From: Rhodospirillaceae bacterium
Lineage (GTDB): Bacteria; Pseudomonadota; Alphaproteobacteria; GCA-2731375
Assembly: GCA_018660265.1 (NCBI GenBank)
Contig: JABJKS010000103.1
Span: forward strand, 1 to 64,000
Direction: 5' to 3'
DNA length: 64,000 nt
Part shown: piece after piece, positions 43,007 through 53,155 of the stretch
How positions within the stretch are numbered: position 1 is the first letter of the stretch
Layout: every line of letters starts with the position of its first letter
Program-made: the position numbers and the translations under genes
The notes under the pieces: model-generated
The model's input: the letters and a program-made list of their open reading frames with translations, nothing else
What the model was told of the DNA's origin: nothing
The model's database searches: none

Positions 43007-43867
43007 CTACAGGAAACGCCCCAGGCGCTTCTTTACCCGGTTCACATGAAAGGCAGAGGCGGAGGACGGCAGGGCATCTATATCGAGAGAATAATCATAC
43101 CGGGCGCAGACTGGACGCATCATCTCTAGCACCTGGTCACGATGAGGGCTTTGACGAAACAGGCTTTTGATCAGGTGATAATTGTTGTCGCGGGCCTGGG
43201 GCAAAGTCGCGGCACGGCCCACCGCCGCCTCATCGCCAATGCCCAATGCATTATACAGCCGTCTGGTTTCACCAGCCGGGTCTGCCAACAGATCCTCGTA
43301 GCGGGAGACGGCCCAGTTTTCAGGGCGCGCATCGCGGGCGGCCTCAAAAATCTCAATCGACTCAACCCAGGACGTGGCGGCCTTCAGCAAAGCGTCATTT
43401 GGCAGTGCCAAATTTCGTTCCGTCCGCAACAGGAAGGAACCTTTGCTCACCGCCTTCACGGCAATGGATTGGATGGTATGCCAAGGGCTGCGCACACAGA
43501 ACAGATAGGCCGCATCGGGAAACATCTCCGCCAGAATATCCAGGCGGGTCAGATGGGATGGGTTCTTGATGACCAGCCGTTTATCCCCGGCCATTGCCAA
43601 ATACATCTCGCGCATCTTTTGAATACGCGGGGCATCATGAAGGGGTGTTTCGACCAATGGCCGTGCCCGGGCACTGTCCCAGTGCGCGAAATCAAAGCCC
43701 TGCCACCACAGATGGGAATCTATCACGCCCGAGGCATCTTCCGGAATGATTGCCTTCTTGGAATGTTCCGTGACCAAAAACAGGCCGGGCGCAGATCCCA
43801 CAACCCTGGCGCTGAGCAAGGTGCCGGAGCGGGGACAGCCGGTGATAATGAGAGGGCGCTGGGACAT
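43007..43867 (-). CDS. Sulfotransferase family protein, glycan cluster
   Basis: 286 aa from the ATG at 43867; the longer frame to 43933 overlaps the upstream gene. PLIITGCPRSGTLLSARVVGSAPG is the PAPS phosphosulfate-binding loop and YLFCVRSPWHTIQSIAVKAV the 3'-phosphate motif; VSRYEDLLADPAGETRRLYNALGI is the typical C-terminal block. Position in the operon suggests sulfation of the surface polysaccharide. Confidence 0.85.
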   Translation of the reverse strand: MSQRPLIITGCPRSGTLLSARVVGSAPGLFLVTEHSKKAIIPEDASGVIDSHLWWQGFDFAHWDSARARPLVETPLHDAPRIQKMREMYLAMAGDKRLVIKNPSHLTRLDILAEMFPDAAYLFCVRSPWHTIQSIAVKAVSKGSFLLRTERNLALPNDALLKAATSWVESIEIFEAARDARPENWAVSRYEDLLADPAGETRRLYNALGIGDEAAVGRAATLPQARDNNYHLIKSLFRQSPHRDQVLEMMRPVCARYDYSLDIDALPSSASAFHVNRVKKRLGRFL

Positions 43868-43880
43868 CTTCGAATGGACC

Positions 43881-44810
43881 CTAACGCCGGGCGAGGACAA
43901 GACGGCGCAGGGCATCGTCCCGGCCCCGATCATCGGGAATGTTGGTTAGGGAATAACCAGGGCGTTGTTCGTTGACGACCCGCCCACCCTTTTCCGGCTT
44001 GTCCACCCGGGCATCGGGCCAGGGAGTGTAATGGAACATGAACACGATGCGGGCATTTTCCCGGGCCCGGCTGCCGAAATGCAGACAACGACTGGGGTCA
44101 ACCAACCCAGCGGTACCTGGTCCGCCGGTCAAAGCAACGACGTCAGCCTTGCCCACCACCTTGAAAACGTCATCGTCCTCCAGGCGGCCATCGCCCCAAT
44201 AGTGGCCCAGAATGTTCGCCACGCGGTCGCTTTTGTCCGCGGGCAGAAAACTAAACGGTCCGTCGTCATCGCCCACATCATGGACATTGACGAAACATTT
44301 CAGCTGGCGGAAGTCCTGGCCATCAAGATGAAACATCTGACTGGACATGGTGCTGTCATTGACCGGGGAAACATACAGGCCAATGGCATGCAGCCGGGGC
44401 ACCATGCCGATATAATCACTGGCACTTTCAATCATCGCATCGGATAGAGCGAAATCCAGCAAGGCGGGTTCAGCTTCCAAATCGGCGACGTCCAGCAAAT
44501 TAAAAAAGAACGGCTTTTTGTTGATGTCCGGGTCGCAGCTTTGTTTGGCATCATACAGACGTTGGCAGGCGGCAACCGCCGCCGCCAGACCCGGCAGTTT
44601 GTCAGGTCCGGCCAGGGCAAAGCCCTTGTCGTTGGGTACGAAACCACGCCAGGCAGACCGCGAGGCAAGGGCGCGGGCATCCCGGCGGCGGGCGGCAACG
44701 GCAATCGGATGGGCCCAAAGACGACGTTTCTTGACCAGCCGGGCGGATATGCGCCGGGGCAGGCCCAACCTATCGCCCAGGCTTTTGATCAAACTATCGA
44801 TATTGCGCAT
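43881..44810 (-). CDS. Phytanoyl-CoA dioxygenase-like protein, glycan cluster
   Basis: 309 aa. The segment SSQMFHLDGQDFRQLKCFVNVHDVGDDDGPFSFLPADKS carries the H-x-D iron ligands and the neighbouring core strand of PhyH-type Fe(II)/2-oxoglutarate oxygenases; the distal His is probably in CLHFGSRARENARIVFMFHY, where the Arg would bind 2-oxoglutarate. The N-terminal 60 residues are very basic. PhyH-like proteins in glycan loci may hydroxylate or desaturate sugars or lipids; unproven here. Confidence 0.8.
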   Translation of the reverse strand: MRNIDSLIKSLGDRLGLPRRISARLVKKRRLWAHPIAVAARRRDARALASRSAWRGFVPNDKGFALAGPDKLPGLAAAVAACQRLYDAKQSCDPDINKKPFFFNLLDVADLEAEPALLDFALSDAMIESASDYIGMVPRLHAIGLYVSPVNDSTMSSQMFHLDGQDFRQLKCFVNVHDVGDDDGPFSFLPADKSDRVANILGHYWGDGRLEDDDVFKVVGKADVVALTGGPGTAGLVDPSRCLHFGSRARENARIVFMFHYTPWPDARVDKPEKGGRVVNEQRPGYSLTNIPDDRGRDDALRRLVLARR

Positions 44811-44843
44811 GGTGCTCTCCTGCCCCCAACCCCGTATCCGGCC

Positions 44844-45572
44844 TCAGGCGGCAACAACCCGTGCCATTTGGTGTGTGGTGTAGTCCCAATCGTGCAGTAA
44901 TTCAAAGGCATAGCCCTCTGCCTCGCACAGGGCGCGCATCTCCTCCACCTCGTAGGAGAAGCTTTTGACACTTTTTATCATGGGCCGGTCCGCGCGCACG
45001 AAATTGAATACAAATTGTCCATCAATGGCCAACAACGGCCTGAGGGCGGCCAGCATGGCGCTGATATCGTCGCCAGGCATATGGCTGAAAACAGAATTTG
45101 CCCAAACCGTATCGAATTTTTGTCCCGCGACCTCCCTTAACAAACAATCACGCACCGGGTGAACTTCAAAGTTGGCGGGGTCGATACCCTCTGCCACCAG
45201 ACGCTCACAACCGGCCTTGATCCGTTCGGCGGAGATATCGACGCCGAAATAATGGCCGGGCTTCAGGAAGCGGATAGCCTCCCCCCCCGTTCGCAACCAG
45301 CCACAGCCATAGTCCAGCATCACATGATCCGGCGTCAGGCCATGAGCCTGCAAATATTGCAGATGGACATTGGCACCATCCAGATAATCGTCGCCCAGGT
45401 CTTTGCCCGCATTGGCGTCCAGGCGATCAGCGTAATAGTCGATCCACGACCGCCCGATCAGGCGATAAAACAACACCACCAATTTATCAACCTGGGTCGA
45501 AAGGCGCTTATCGACAGATTTATAGTCGCCCTTCAGGTTGGTCTTGATGCTATTCTTCAGCGCTTGCAGCAT
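44844..45572 (-). CDS. Class I SAM-dependent methyltransferase, glycan cluster
   Basis: 242 aa. MLDYGCGWLRTGGEAIRFLKPGHYFGVDISAERIKAG is the SAM-binding region and FDTVWANSVFSHMPGDDISAMLAALRPLL the motif-II/III region. Co-directional, 33 nt before the dioxygenase-like gene and 19 nt after the deacetylase gene. A sugar O-methyltransferase is likely from context. Confidence 0.86.
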   Translation of the reverse strand: MLQALKNSIKTNLKGDYKSVDKRLSTQVDKLVVLFYRLIGRSWIDYYADRLDANAGKDLGDDYLDGANVHLQYLQAHGLTPDHVMLDYGCGWLRTGGEAIRFLKPGHYFGVDISAERIKAGCERLVAEGIDPANFEVHPVRDCLLREVAGQKFDTVWANSVFSHMPGDDISAMLAALRPLLAIDGQFVFNFVRADRPMIKSVKSFSYEVEEMRALCEAEGYAFELLHDWDYTTHQMARVVAA

Positions 45573-45591
45573 TTGTCTGTTCCCTTAGCCT

Positions 45592-46548
45592 TTAGGCCAG
45601 CATTTCGGGCAATTCATTGATATTGATCCGGCGCAGGCGGTCGGCCGGATCATGGGCCGACACCCATCCCACCCTTAGTGTGACACCAATCCGAAAGCCA
45701 AACCGATCACACAATGCGGCACTGTCGGCGGGCATGGCGCTTTCCCGTCCTGTGGGATAGGACAGCCATTTCGGTCGCGCGCCGGTAATATCTATCAGGC
45801 ACTCTATATTTCGCGAAATCTCATCCTCCAGGTCGCCCGGCGTCAGGGCGGAAAACGGCGTGTGCGTATGGCCATGGGCGGCAATCCCGTGACCTGATCT
45901 GTGCAGCTTCGCGATTTGCGCGGTCGTCATATAAGTGTGTTGGCAAAAGGTTTCGTCACTTTCGCCACGGTCCAGCAACATCGCCGTCGTCACTTCATCC
46001 ACCACGTCGTGGGGCAGATGAAAGTTCATCAAATATTTCAGCTGGGCAATCGGTGCCTCGTCATAAACATAGATTTCCCCGCCTTGTATGACCGATTCGT
46101 CCTCCAGGGCACCGCGCCAGTGTTCAGGCAGGGCCGCAATGAAAGCATCACGAAATTCCAGAGGCGGCGTCGTTGCGCGCAAGTAATGCGCCTTGTGCAC
46201 CATCAATCCCCGGCGCTCGGCCATGGGTTGCGATGCGATAAAGAACGCCGCCTTTATGCCCATGGGGTCCAGCACCTCGTCCACCGCGACCTGATGGTCG
46301 GACAGGCCATCGTCAAAGGTCAACAGGACGCTGTCCCTGGGCAATTCCCCTGCCCCATGCACGAACGCCTCGGCCTCATCCGGGCTTGCCATATGAAAAC
46401 GTCCGGCCATCATCTCTACACCCTTTTGAAACTCTGCCGGGTCGATAGGATGGATGCCCGGATAGGCATAGGCGGCCGGGTCACGGATATAGTGATAATT
46501 GACCATTAATAGTCTGGACGCGTTAAGGGACATGTCAGGCGTACTCAA
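45592..46548 (-). CDS. Polysaccharide deacetylase (CE4/NodB-like)
   Basis: 318 aa. NodB-fold motif 1 is SVLLTFDDGLSDHQ (catalytic Asp and metal-binding Asp) and motif 2 GIAAHGHTHTPFSALTPGDLEDEI (two metal-binding His). LMVNYHYIRDPAAYAYPGIHP at the N-terminus is typical of polysaccharide-locus members. No signal peptide, so it would act in the cytoplasm on a precursor, or be exported otherwise. Likely removes an N-acetyl group from a glycan intermediate. Confidence 0.88.
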   Translation of the reverse strand: MSTPDMSLNASRLLMVNYHYIRDPAAYAYPGIHPIDPAEFQKGVEMMAGRFHMASPDEAEAFVHGAGELPRDSVLLTFDDGLSDHQVAVDEVLDPMGIKAAFFIASQPMAERRGLMVHKAHYLRATTPPLEFRDAFIAALPEHWRGALEDESVIQGGEIYVYDEAPIAQLKYLMNFHLPHDVVDEVTTAMLLDRGESDETFCQHTYMTTAQIAKLHRSGHGIAAHGHTHTPFSALTPGDLEDEISRNIECLIDITGARPKWLSYPTGRESAMPADSAALCDRFGFRIGVTLRVGWVSAHDPADRLRRININELPEMLA

Positions 46549-46590
46549 AAGTGTGAGGAATTGGGGGGCGGGGAATTGGGCGCGGGAATC

Positions 46591-47613
46591 TCATGCGGCT
46601 GATCCGCTGTCAAGGGGCGCGCTGTCCAATGCGGCAGTATAACGCCAACCCCGCCATTGATCGGCGAAATCCCGCACATATGGGGCCAGTTGATCGGCAT
46701 ATTGCGCCACGATCTCTTTGGCATAGGCGTCCTTGTTGCTCTGTTGCGAGGTTAGAGGCGCACCGATGGTGACGTCAAAACTGCCATCGTCGGCCCGTAA
46801 GGTATAGACCGGCAGGATCGTCGCCCCACTGGCCCGTGCAAGGGCCGGGGCCCCGGTCGCCAGGCGTAAAACCCCGCCCAGAAATGGTGCCTCGGCCAGT
46901 TGCCGGCCCCGATTGCCAGCCGTAATGGAGATCGCCCCGCCTTCGTCCAATCGCCGGCGCAGGACCCGCATGGCCGCGACCATGTTTTCTTCCGCACTGA
47001 CCCTTTCATAAAGGTACTTATTCTCGATAAATGTGCGTACTGGGTTCAGGACTTTCAGGCCAAACCGGGTTTTTGAGAAGCCATGCACGGGCCGGGTATA
47101 ATGGCTGACATCAAGGCCCAATTCAGACCAGGCGATTTTGGCAATCAGGTCGTTAAAGGCAAAATTCCCGGCCCATAGTATTATGCCTTTGTCGGCCTCA
47201 TCTGCCGCATCTACGTGTTCCTGGCCATGAATGCGGATCAAGGGCAGGCCCCCGCCAGGCCGATAACAGCGCAGATACAAAAGGCGTTCTTCATAGCGCC
47301 CGGCATAAAAACCCCGTTCGATCGCCAAAGCCGACAGCATATCCGGCTGTCCCCGGCGCACCGCTTCGATTTGCGGCAGGCTTTTCATTGTACGGTCGGG
47401 ATTTAAGGCCACATTCAAGCGCCCCATCAGGGCACACAGAATGGGCCAGGCCTGGGGCTTTATGAACCAGGCGGTCAGGCCCTGGACCACGAACAGACGC
47501 CACAGCTCGTACAGATCCATTCTGTTGATGGCCGTGTCGGGGCGATAGGTGCCGCCGCCCACTCCATCTTTGGCATCTTTGGCATCGCAGTCTGTCAGGA
47601 AAGCCCGGTTCAT
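46591..47613 (-). CDS. Divergent LpxL/HtrB-like acyltransferase
   Basis: 340 aa from ATG 47613, overlapping the stop of the CMP-sugar synthetase gene by ATGA. LIRIHGQEHVDAADEADKGIILWAGNFAFNDLIAKIAWSELGLDVSHY matches the region where LpxL-type acyltransferases carry H-x4-D/E, but here residues 147-155 read WAGNFAFND with no histidine. LRRRLDEGGAISITAG and ATGAPALARASGATILPVYTLR fit the rest of the family. It may have shifted chemistry or be inactive. Confidence 0.75.
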   Translation of the reverse strand: MNRAFLTDCDAKDAKDGVGGGTYRPDTAINRMDLYELWRLFVVQGLTAWFIKPQAWPILCALMGRLNVALNPDRTMKSLPQIEAVRRGQPDMLSALAIERGFYAGRYEERLLYLRCYRPGGGLPLIRIHGQEHVDAADEADKGIILWAGNFAFNDLIAKIAWSELGLDVSHYTRPVHGFSKTRFGLKVLNPVRTFIENKYLYERVSAEENMVAAMRVLRRRLDEGGAISITAGNRGRQLAEAPFLGGVLRLATGAPALARASGATILPVYTLRADDGSFDVTIGAPLTSQQSNKDAYAKEIVAQYADQLAPYVRDFADQWRGWRYTAALDSAPLDSGSAA

Positions 47614-48323
47614 ACCGCCTCGCGTGCCAAAAGCCATGCCGCCAATTCCAGTTCAAACGTCTCGTCAATATTGACGATGTGGCGGTCTACGATAACGGCG
47701 GCGCAATCGTCCTCCAGGATATGGCCGTCCTCGACCAAGGTTTTGCGACGCAGGGCATAACAAAGGCCGTTGCGGTGAAAATAAGGCGGGATGGTTTGAC
47801 GCAGCGCATGCTTGGCCCCGGTAGGCAGATAAAACCCGATGCGGCCCCCTGCATCCAATTCCAACGTCTTGTGCGGTGTAAAATGCGCCGGTGTTGGACT
47901 GACGGTCGCAGCAGCGGCGTGATTGCCGCCCAACAACAGATCCACCGTACGGGTAATATCTTCGACCCGGCGCATGGGCGAAGTTGGTTCCAACAACACC
48001 GAGACATCAAAGGTCATGGCAAAGGCATCCTCTGCCGCCAGCCAGGCATGCCGCCACATATCGACAGAGGTCGCCCGATCACCGGAGATATGGTCCGGGC
48101 GCAAAAAAGGTGCCGATAGACCGTGGGCGACCGCCTCATCCCGAATTTCAGCATCATCGGTGGAGATAATGGCGTGATCGATCCAATCGATGGACGAGGC
48201 CAACTGCCCCGCCCGGCCCACCAACGATACGCCGCCGACCTGGCAAAGGTTCTTGCGCGGGATCGATTTCGAACCGCCACGGGCCGGTACCACGGCAAGG
48301 ATACTGCAGCCCCCCCGCGCCAT
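47610..48323 (-). CDS. neuA: CMP-sugar synthetase (acylneuraminate cytidylyltransferase family)
   Basis: 237 aa. The N-terminal AVVPARGGSKSIPRKNLCQVGGVSLVGRA is the CTP-binding signature; IISTDDAEIRDEAVAHG, VLLEPTSPMRRVEDI and the C-terminal IVNIDETFELELA complete the family. It activates an acidic nonulosonic sugar (sialic, legionaminic or similar) as CMP-sugar. No neuB or neuC lies in the window, so the sugar acid is made elsewhere. Start overlaps the ABC-transporter stop (TGATG). Confidence 0.9.
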   Translation of the reverse strand: MARGGCSILAVVPARGGSKSIPRKNLCQVGGVSLVGRAGQLASSIDWIDHAIISTDDAEIRDEAVAHGLSAPFLRPDHISGDRATSVDMWRHAWLAAEDAFAMTFDVSVLLEPTSPMRRVEDITRTVDLLLGGNHAAAATVSPTPAHFTPHKTLELDAGGRIGFYLPTGAKHALRQTIPPYFHRNGLCYALRRKTLVEDGHILEDDCAAVIVDRHIVNIDETFELELAAWLLAREAV

Positions 48324-50131
48324 CAGCTGGCAGCCTTATCTATGGCGCCTATGGCATCTGGGGCATCTGGGGCATCTGGGGCATTTGCGGCATCGATAGC
48401 GTCGAAACTGGTCTGCCGCGCACCGCCACGACCATCGAGTTGATAAATGGCGTCGGCATTCCTGATGGTGGACAGACGGTGGGCGATGACGATCACCGTG
48501 GCCTGCTTTCCCAAAGCCTCGATCGAATGTTGGATCAGTTGTTCGGATTCCGTATCCAAAGCAGAGGTCGCTTCATCAAAGATGTAGATCTCCGGTTGCC
48601 GCAGGACAACCCGGGCAATGGTAAGCCGCTGGCGTTGTCCACCGGAAAGCTTGACCCCGCGGTCGCCCACCACCGTGTCGTAGCCTTCCGTCAAGCCGGT
48701 GATAAAGCTATCGATATTGGCCTGGCGGGCGGCATTTCGGACATCGTCATCGCTGGCACCGGGCCGGCCCAGGCGAATGTTTTCGGCAATGGAAGCGTGA
48801 AAAACTTCCGGATCCTGGCTGACATAGCCAATATGTTGACGCCGGCTGGCGAGGCTGAAATCAGACAGATTGCGGCCATTGAGGGCGATATGGCCACGTC
48901 CCGGCTCATACAGTCCCAACAGCAGATCCGCCAAGGTCGATTTCCCACTGCCAGAAGGCCCGATAATGGCGGTTGTAGCGCCGCGTCGGATGGTCATGTT
49001 CAAATCGCTGAAAACCATCGCATCGCCATATGAAAATGCCACATCGTGCAGAACGACATCGGTTTTCAAGGCTGGGAATGTCTCGCCCTTTTCCAAGGCC
49101 TCGCGCGAAGGTGCTGCCTCCAGCAATTCATCCACCAGGGTCAGGGAGGGCACGACAGCAGCTATTTTCATGCGCCGGGCGATCAGGAAATTGACCGTGG
49201 TCAGCAGGCGCTGGCCAATAGCCACATAAAATCCGATCAAGGCCAGATAGGCCGCCGGCTCCAGGTCAAAGCCATGGGACAGGACAATCATGCCGAGGCT
49301 GAGAAACAGGATGATGATGAATTCCGTGGACTGAGAGGGAATTTCACTGACCGCCTGAAAGGTCGTTTCATTGCGCCGATGCTGTTCCAGGCGGGCATCC
49401 AGGGCATCGTCAATTTTGTCGTAGGCACCGAACAGTTTGATCTGCAGTGCGGCCCCGACGCTTTCCGTGATAATGGCGGATATTTCCTGTTGCAGGCGTA
49501 ACCGCAGCTTGCCAAACCGGGCCGCGTAGCCAAAAACACTGCGCCGGATGATCATGAAAACAACAAGGCCAATTGCCGCCATTGTCAGCGTTGCCTGCCA
49601 ATTCGCCGCCAGGAGGATAGCCGTAAGAATGACAGCAAGAACGAATCGGTTCAAAAAATCAAATATGGAAATAACACCGCGCGCGGCCCGATAGGGTTCC
49701 ACCGCAATATTATGCACCGTGGTGCCATGGCGCTGGGCCGACATATAGGCGTAGTCAGCTTGCAGATAATGCGCCATCAAACGCCGCGACCAACCCTGGC
49801 GCAGACGCATGGCAAAGTTAACCGACAGCCCGCGGGTTAAGACCATCAAAACGCCCTTGATCAAAAAAGCCAAGGCCAACAACAGCAAAAGCCCGTCAAC
49901 GCGGGCATCCATGGGCATAACGCGTCCTAAGAAGGCGGTGAATTCTCCCAACGCACCATCGACCCCGGATTCCAAACCGGCCATTGTCGCGATCAAAGGC
50001 AACACCAACGAAAGGCCAAAGCTCTCTGCCAATGCGGCCAGCAACATGAACAACACAAGCATCGACGCAGCCAATCGATGCTGGGTCAGCAGGCGGTTAA
50101 TGATGCGCAGTTTTTGGATCTTATCGTTCAC
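48323..50131 (-). CDS. ABC transporter, fused permease and ATPase
   Basis: 602 aa, first gene of the leftward glycan operon. Residues about 20-330 are a six-helix exporter domain (LAASMLVLFMLLAALAESFGLSLVLPLIATMAG and later hydrophobic segments); 345-570 the nucleotide-binding domain with Walker A GPSGSGKST, signature LSGGQRQRL, Walker B IYIFDEAT and AHRLST. The topology is MsbA/PglK-like: a flippase for a lipid-linked sugar is likely. The C-terminal tail is Ala/Asp/Pro-rich, encoded by the 9-bp tandem repeat at 48353-48388. Confidence 0.92.
   Translation of the reverse strand: MNDKIQKLRIINRLLTQHRLAASMLVLFMLLAALAESFGLSLVLPLIATMAGLESGVDGALGEFTAFLGRVMPMDARVDGLLLLLALAFLIKGVLMVLTRGLSVNFAMRLRQGWSRRLMAHYLQADYAYMSAQRHGTTVHNIAVEPYRAARGVISIFDFLNRFVLAVILTAILLAANWQATLTMAAIGLVVFMIIRRSVFGYAARFGKLRLRLQQEISAIITESVGAALQIKLFGAYDKIDDALDARLEQHRRNETTFQAVSEIPSQSTEFIIILFLSLGMIVLSHGFDLEPAAYLALIGFYVAIGQRLLTTVNFLIARRMKIAAVVPSLTLVDELLEAAPSREALEKGETFPALKTDVVLHDVAFSYGDAMVFSDLNMTIRRGATTAIIGPSGSGKSTLADLLLGLYEPGRGHIALNGRNLSDFSLASRRQHIGYVSQDPEVFHASIAENIRLGRPGASDDDVRNAARQANIDSFITGLTEGYDTVVGDRGVKLSGGQRQRLTIARVVLRQPEIYIFDEATSALDTESEQLIQHSIEALGKQATVIVIAHRLSTIRNADAIYQLDGRGGARQTSFDAIDAANAPDAPDAPDAIGAIDKAAS
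48353..48388 (-). repeat. 9-bp tandem repeat in the C-terminus of the ABC transporter
   Basis: GGCATCTGG (plus strand) occurs three times exactly (48353-48379) with a fourth degenerate copy to 48388. It keeps frame and codes DAP/DAA units in a disposable C-terminal tail, so copy-number changes would only alter tail length. Confidence 0.75.
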
Positions 50132-50267
50132 AGCTGTCTCGCAGCGGATACACTAGGTGGTGATTATGCAAACACGTCGGTGATATACAACAGGCGACAT
50201 TAAGAGGGATTGAGCGGACCAAATTCGGGGCAGTCCCAATGGTCAAATTCAGCCTGCAAGTTATAGC

Positions 50268-50282
50268 GTTCATAGCATGAAC
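50268..50282. promoter_or_regulatory. Palindromic operator-like site 1
   Basis: GTTCATAGCATGAAC, a perfect 6-3-6 palindrome in the divergent region between the glycan operon and the sulfotransferase-asnB operon. A possible rightward promoter, TGGTCA at 50240-50245 and TATAGC at 50262-50267, lies directly before it, so a bound repressor would cover the transcription start. Confidence 0.6.
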
Positions 50283-50292
50283 GTCAAGCTTT

Positions 50293-50307
50293 GTTCATGC
50301 CGTGAAC
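50293..50307. promoter_or_regulatory. Palindromic operator-like site 2
   Basis: GTTCATGCCGTGAAC, a 6-3-6 palindrome with one mismatch, matching site 1 at 12 of 15 positions and placed 25 bp after it on the same face-to-face spacing (about 2.4 turns). The duplication of the site is what makes chance unlikely. The binding protein is not identifiable here. Confidence 0.6.
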
Positions 50308-50324
50308 ACTGATAGGATCGCAGC

Positions 50325-50417
50325 ATGAAGCGGCGCAAAAACTTTGTCCCTAAGCCTGAAAACCGGTCTGCGCGGATTGGATATCTTCGGCGGAAGTGCT
50401 ATCCCTCTCCCCCATGA
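50325..50417 (+). CDS. Possible 30-codon leader ORF coupled to the sulfotransferase
   Basis: ATG at 50325 follows AGGA with 7 nt spacing. It encodes 30 residues, very basic at the start (MKRRKNFVPKP) and ending PSPP, and its TGA overlaps the sulfotransferase ATG (ATGA at 50414-50417). The sulfotransferase itself has no good ribosome site, so its translation may depend on this leader. No homology recognised; it could be an accident of the sequence. Confidence 0.4.
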   Translation: MKRRKNFVPKPENRSARIGYLRRKCYPSPP

Positions 50418-51229
50418 GCCGCACCCCCACCCAACGCCTGGAACGAGGCCTAAAGACCACCTCGCTGCGTGGTCTGCGCCTGAACCTGCGTCTGAAGAAG
50501 CTGTTTGGGCGACGGGGCAAGTCGCTCTTTATCTCAGCCCTACCGAAATCCGGATCGACCTTTCTGGTCAAGGCATTGGGTGAGGTAACCGGCTATCAGC
50601 ATATGTTCCTGGGCTATCATCAGTTGAACGAGCAGGATTTGTACCTGCCAAACCTGATCGATAGCTGGACCATGAACATCATCAGCCATCAACATACCCG
50701 ACCCAGCGCCCCGAACCTGGATCTCATGCGGCAATTCGCGATCCGCCCGGTGATCCTGACCCGCAATGCCTATGACGCCATGGTCAGTCAGACAGACCAC
50801 CTGGAACGCGAGTCGACGCAAACACCGCTGTTGAACGTGCCCGATGATTTCATGGATCGCAGCCGGGCGGAGCGCCTGGACATGGTGATTGATCTGGCCA
50901 TGCCCTGGTACATACGCTTTGTTGGGGATTGGCGGCATGCCGATGCGAAGGGGGATGTGGAGCGTCTTTGGCTGCGGTATGAAGATTTGATCACCGACGG
51001 CGTTGATGTGGTTGGGAAAATCCTGGATTTTCACGGTTTGGCGCGAGACGACGGCGTGATTGAACGGGCTCTGGTGCAGGCCCGGGGACAGGGCAGCCGC
51101 CTGAACAAAGGTGTCGCAGGACGTGGGGACGCAGAATTGAGCGACGAACAGAAGAACCGCATTAACGCCTTGACCCGGCATTATCCCGGGCTTGATTTCA
51201 GCTGCATTGATTTAGCAGGCACGGCCTAG
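50414..51229 (+). CDS. Sulfotransferase family protein
   Basis: 271 aa from ATG 50414; an upstream ATG at 50396 is possible. LFISALPKSGSTFLVKALGEVTG is the PAPS loop and PVILTRNAYDAMVSQTDHLE the 3'-phosphate-binding segment; LWLRYEDLITDGVDVVGKILDFHGL and the Gly/Arg-containing C-terminal SRLNKGVAGRG also fit. It heads the rightward operon with asnB starting right at its stop. Likely sulfates the surface polymer. Confidence 0.87.
   Translation: MSRTPTQRLERGLKTTSLRGLRLNLRLKKLFGRRGKSLFISALPKSGSTFLVKALGEVTGYQHMFLGYHQLNEQDLYLPNLIDSWTMNIISHQHTRPSAPNLDLMRQFAIRPVILTRNAYDAMVSQTDHLERESTQTPLLNVPDDFMDRSRAERLDMVIDLAMPWYIRFVGDWRHADAKGDVERLWLRYEDLITDGVDVVGKILDFHGLARDDGVIERALVQARGQGSRLNKGVAGRGDAELSDEQKNRINALTRHYPGLDFSCIDLAGTA

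Positions 51230-53151
<1,922 letters not shown>

Positions 53152-53155
<4 letters not shown>

Noticed and set aside
50291-50318. Promoter TTGTTC-N16-TAGGAT over operator site 2
   Set aside because: The -10 candidate overlaps the AGGA ribosome site of the leader ORF, so both cannot be used; the TGGTCA/TATAGC pair upstream fits better.
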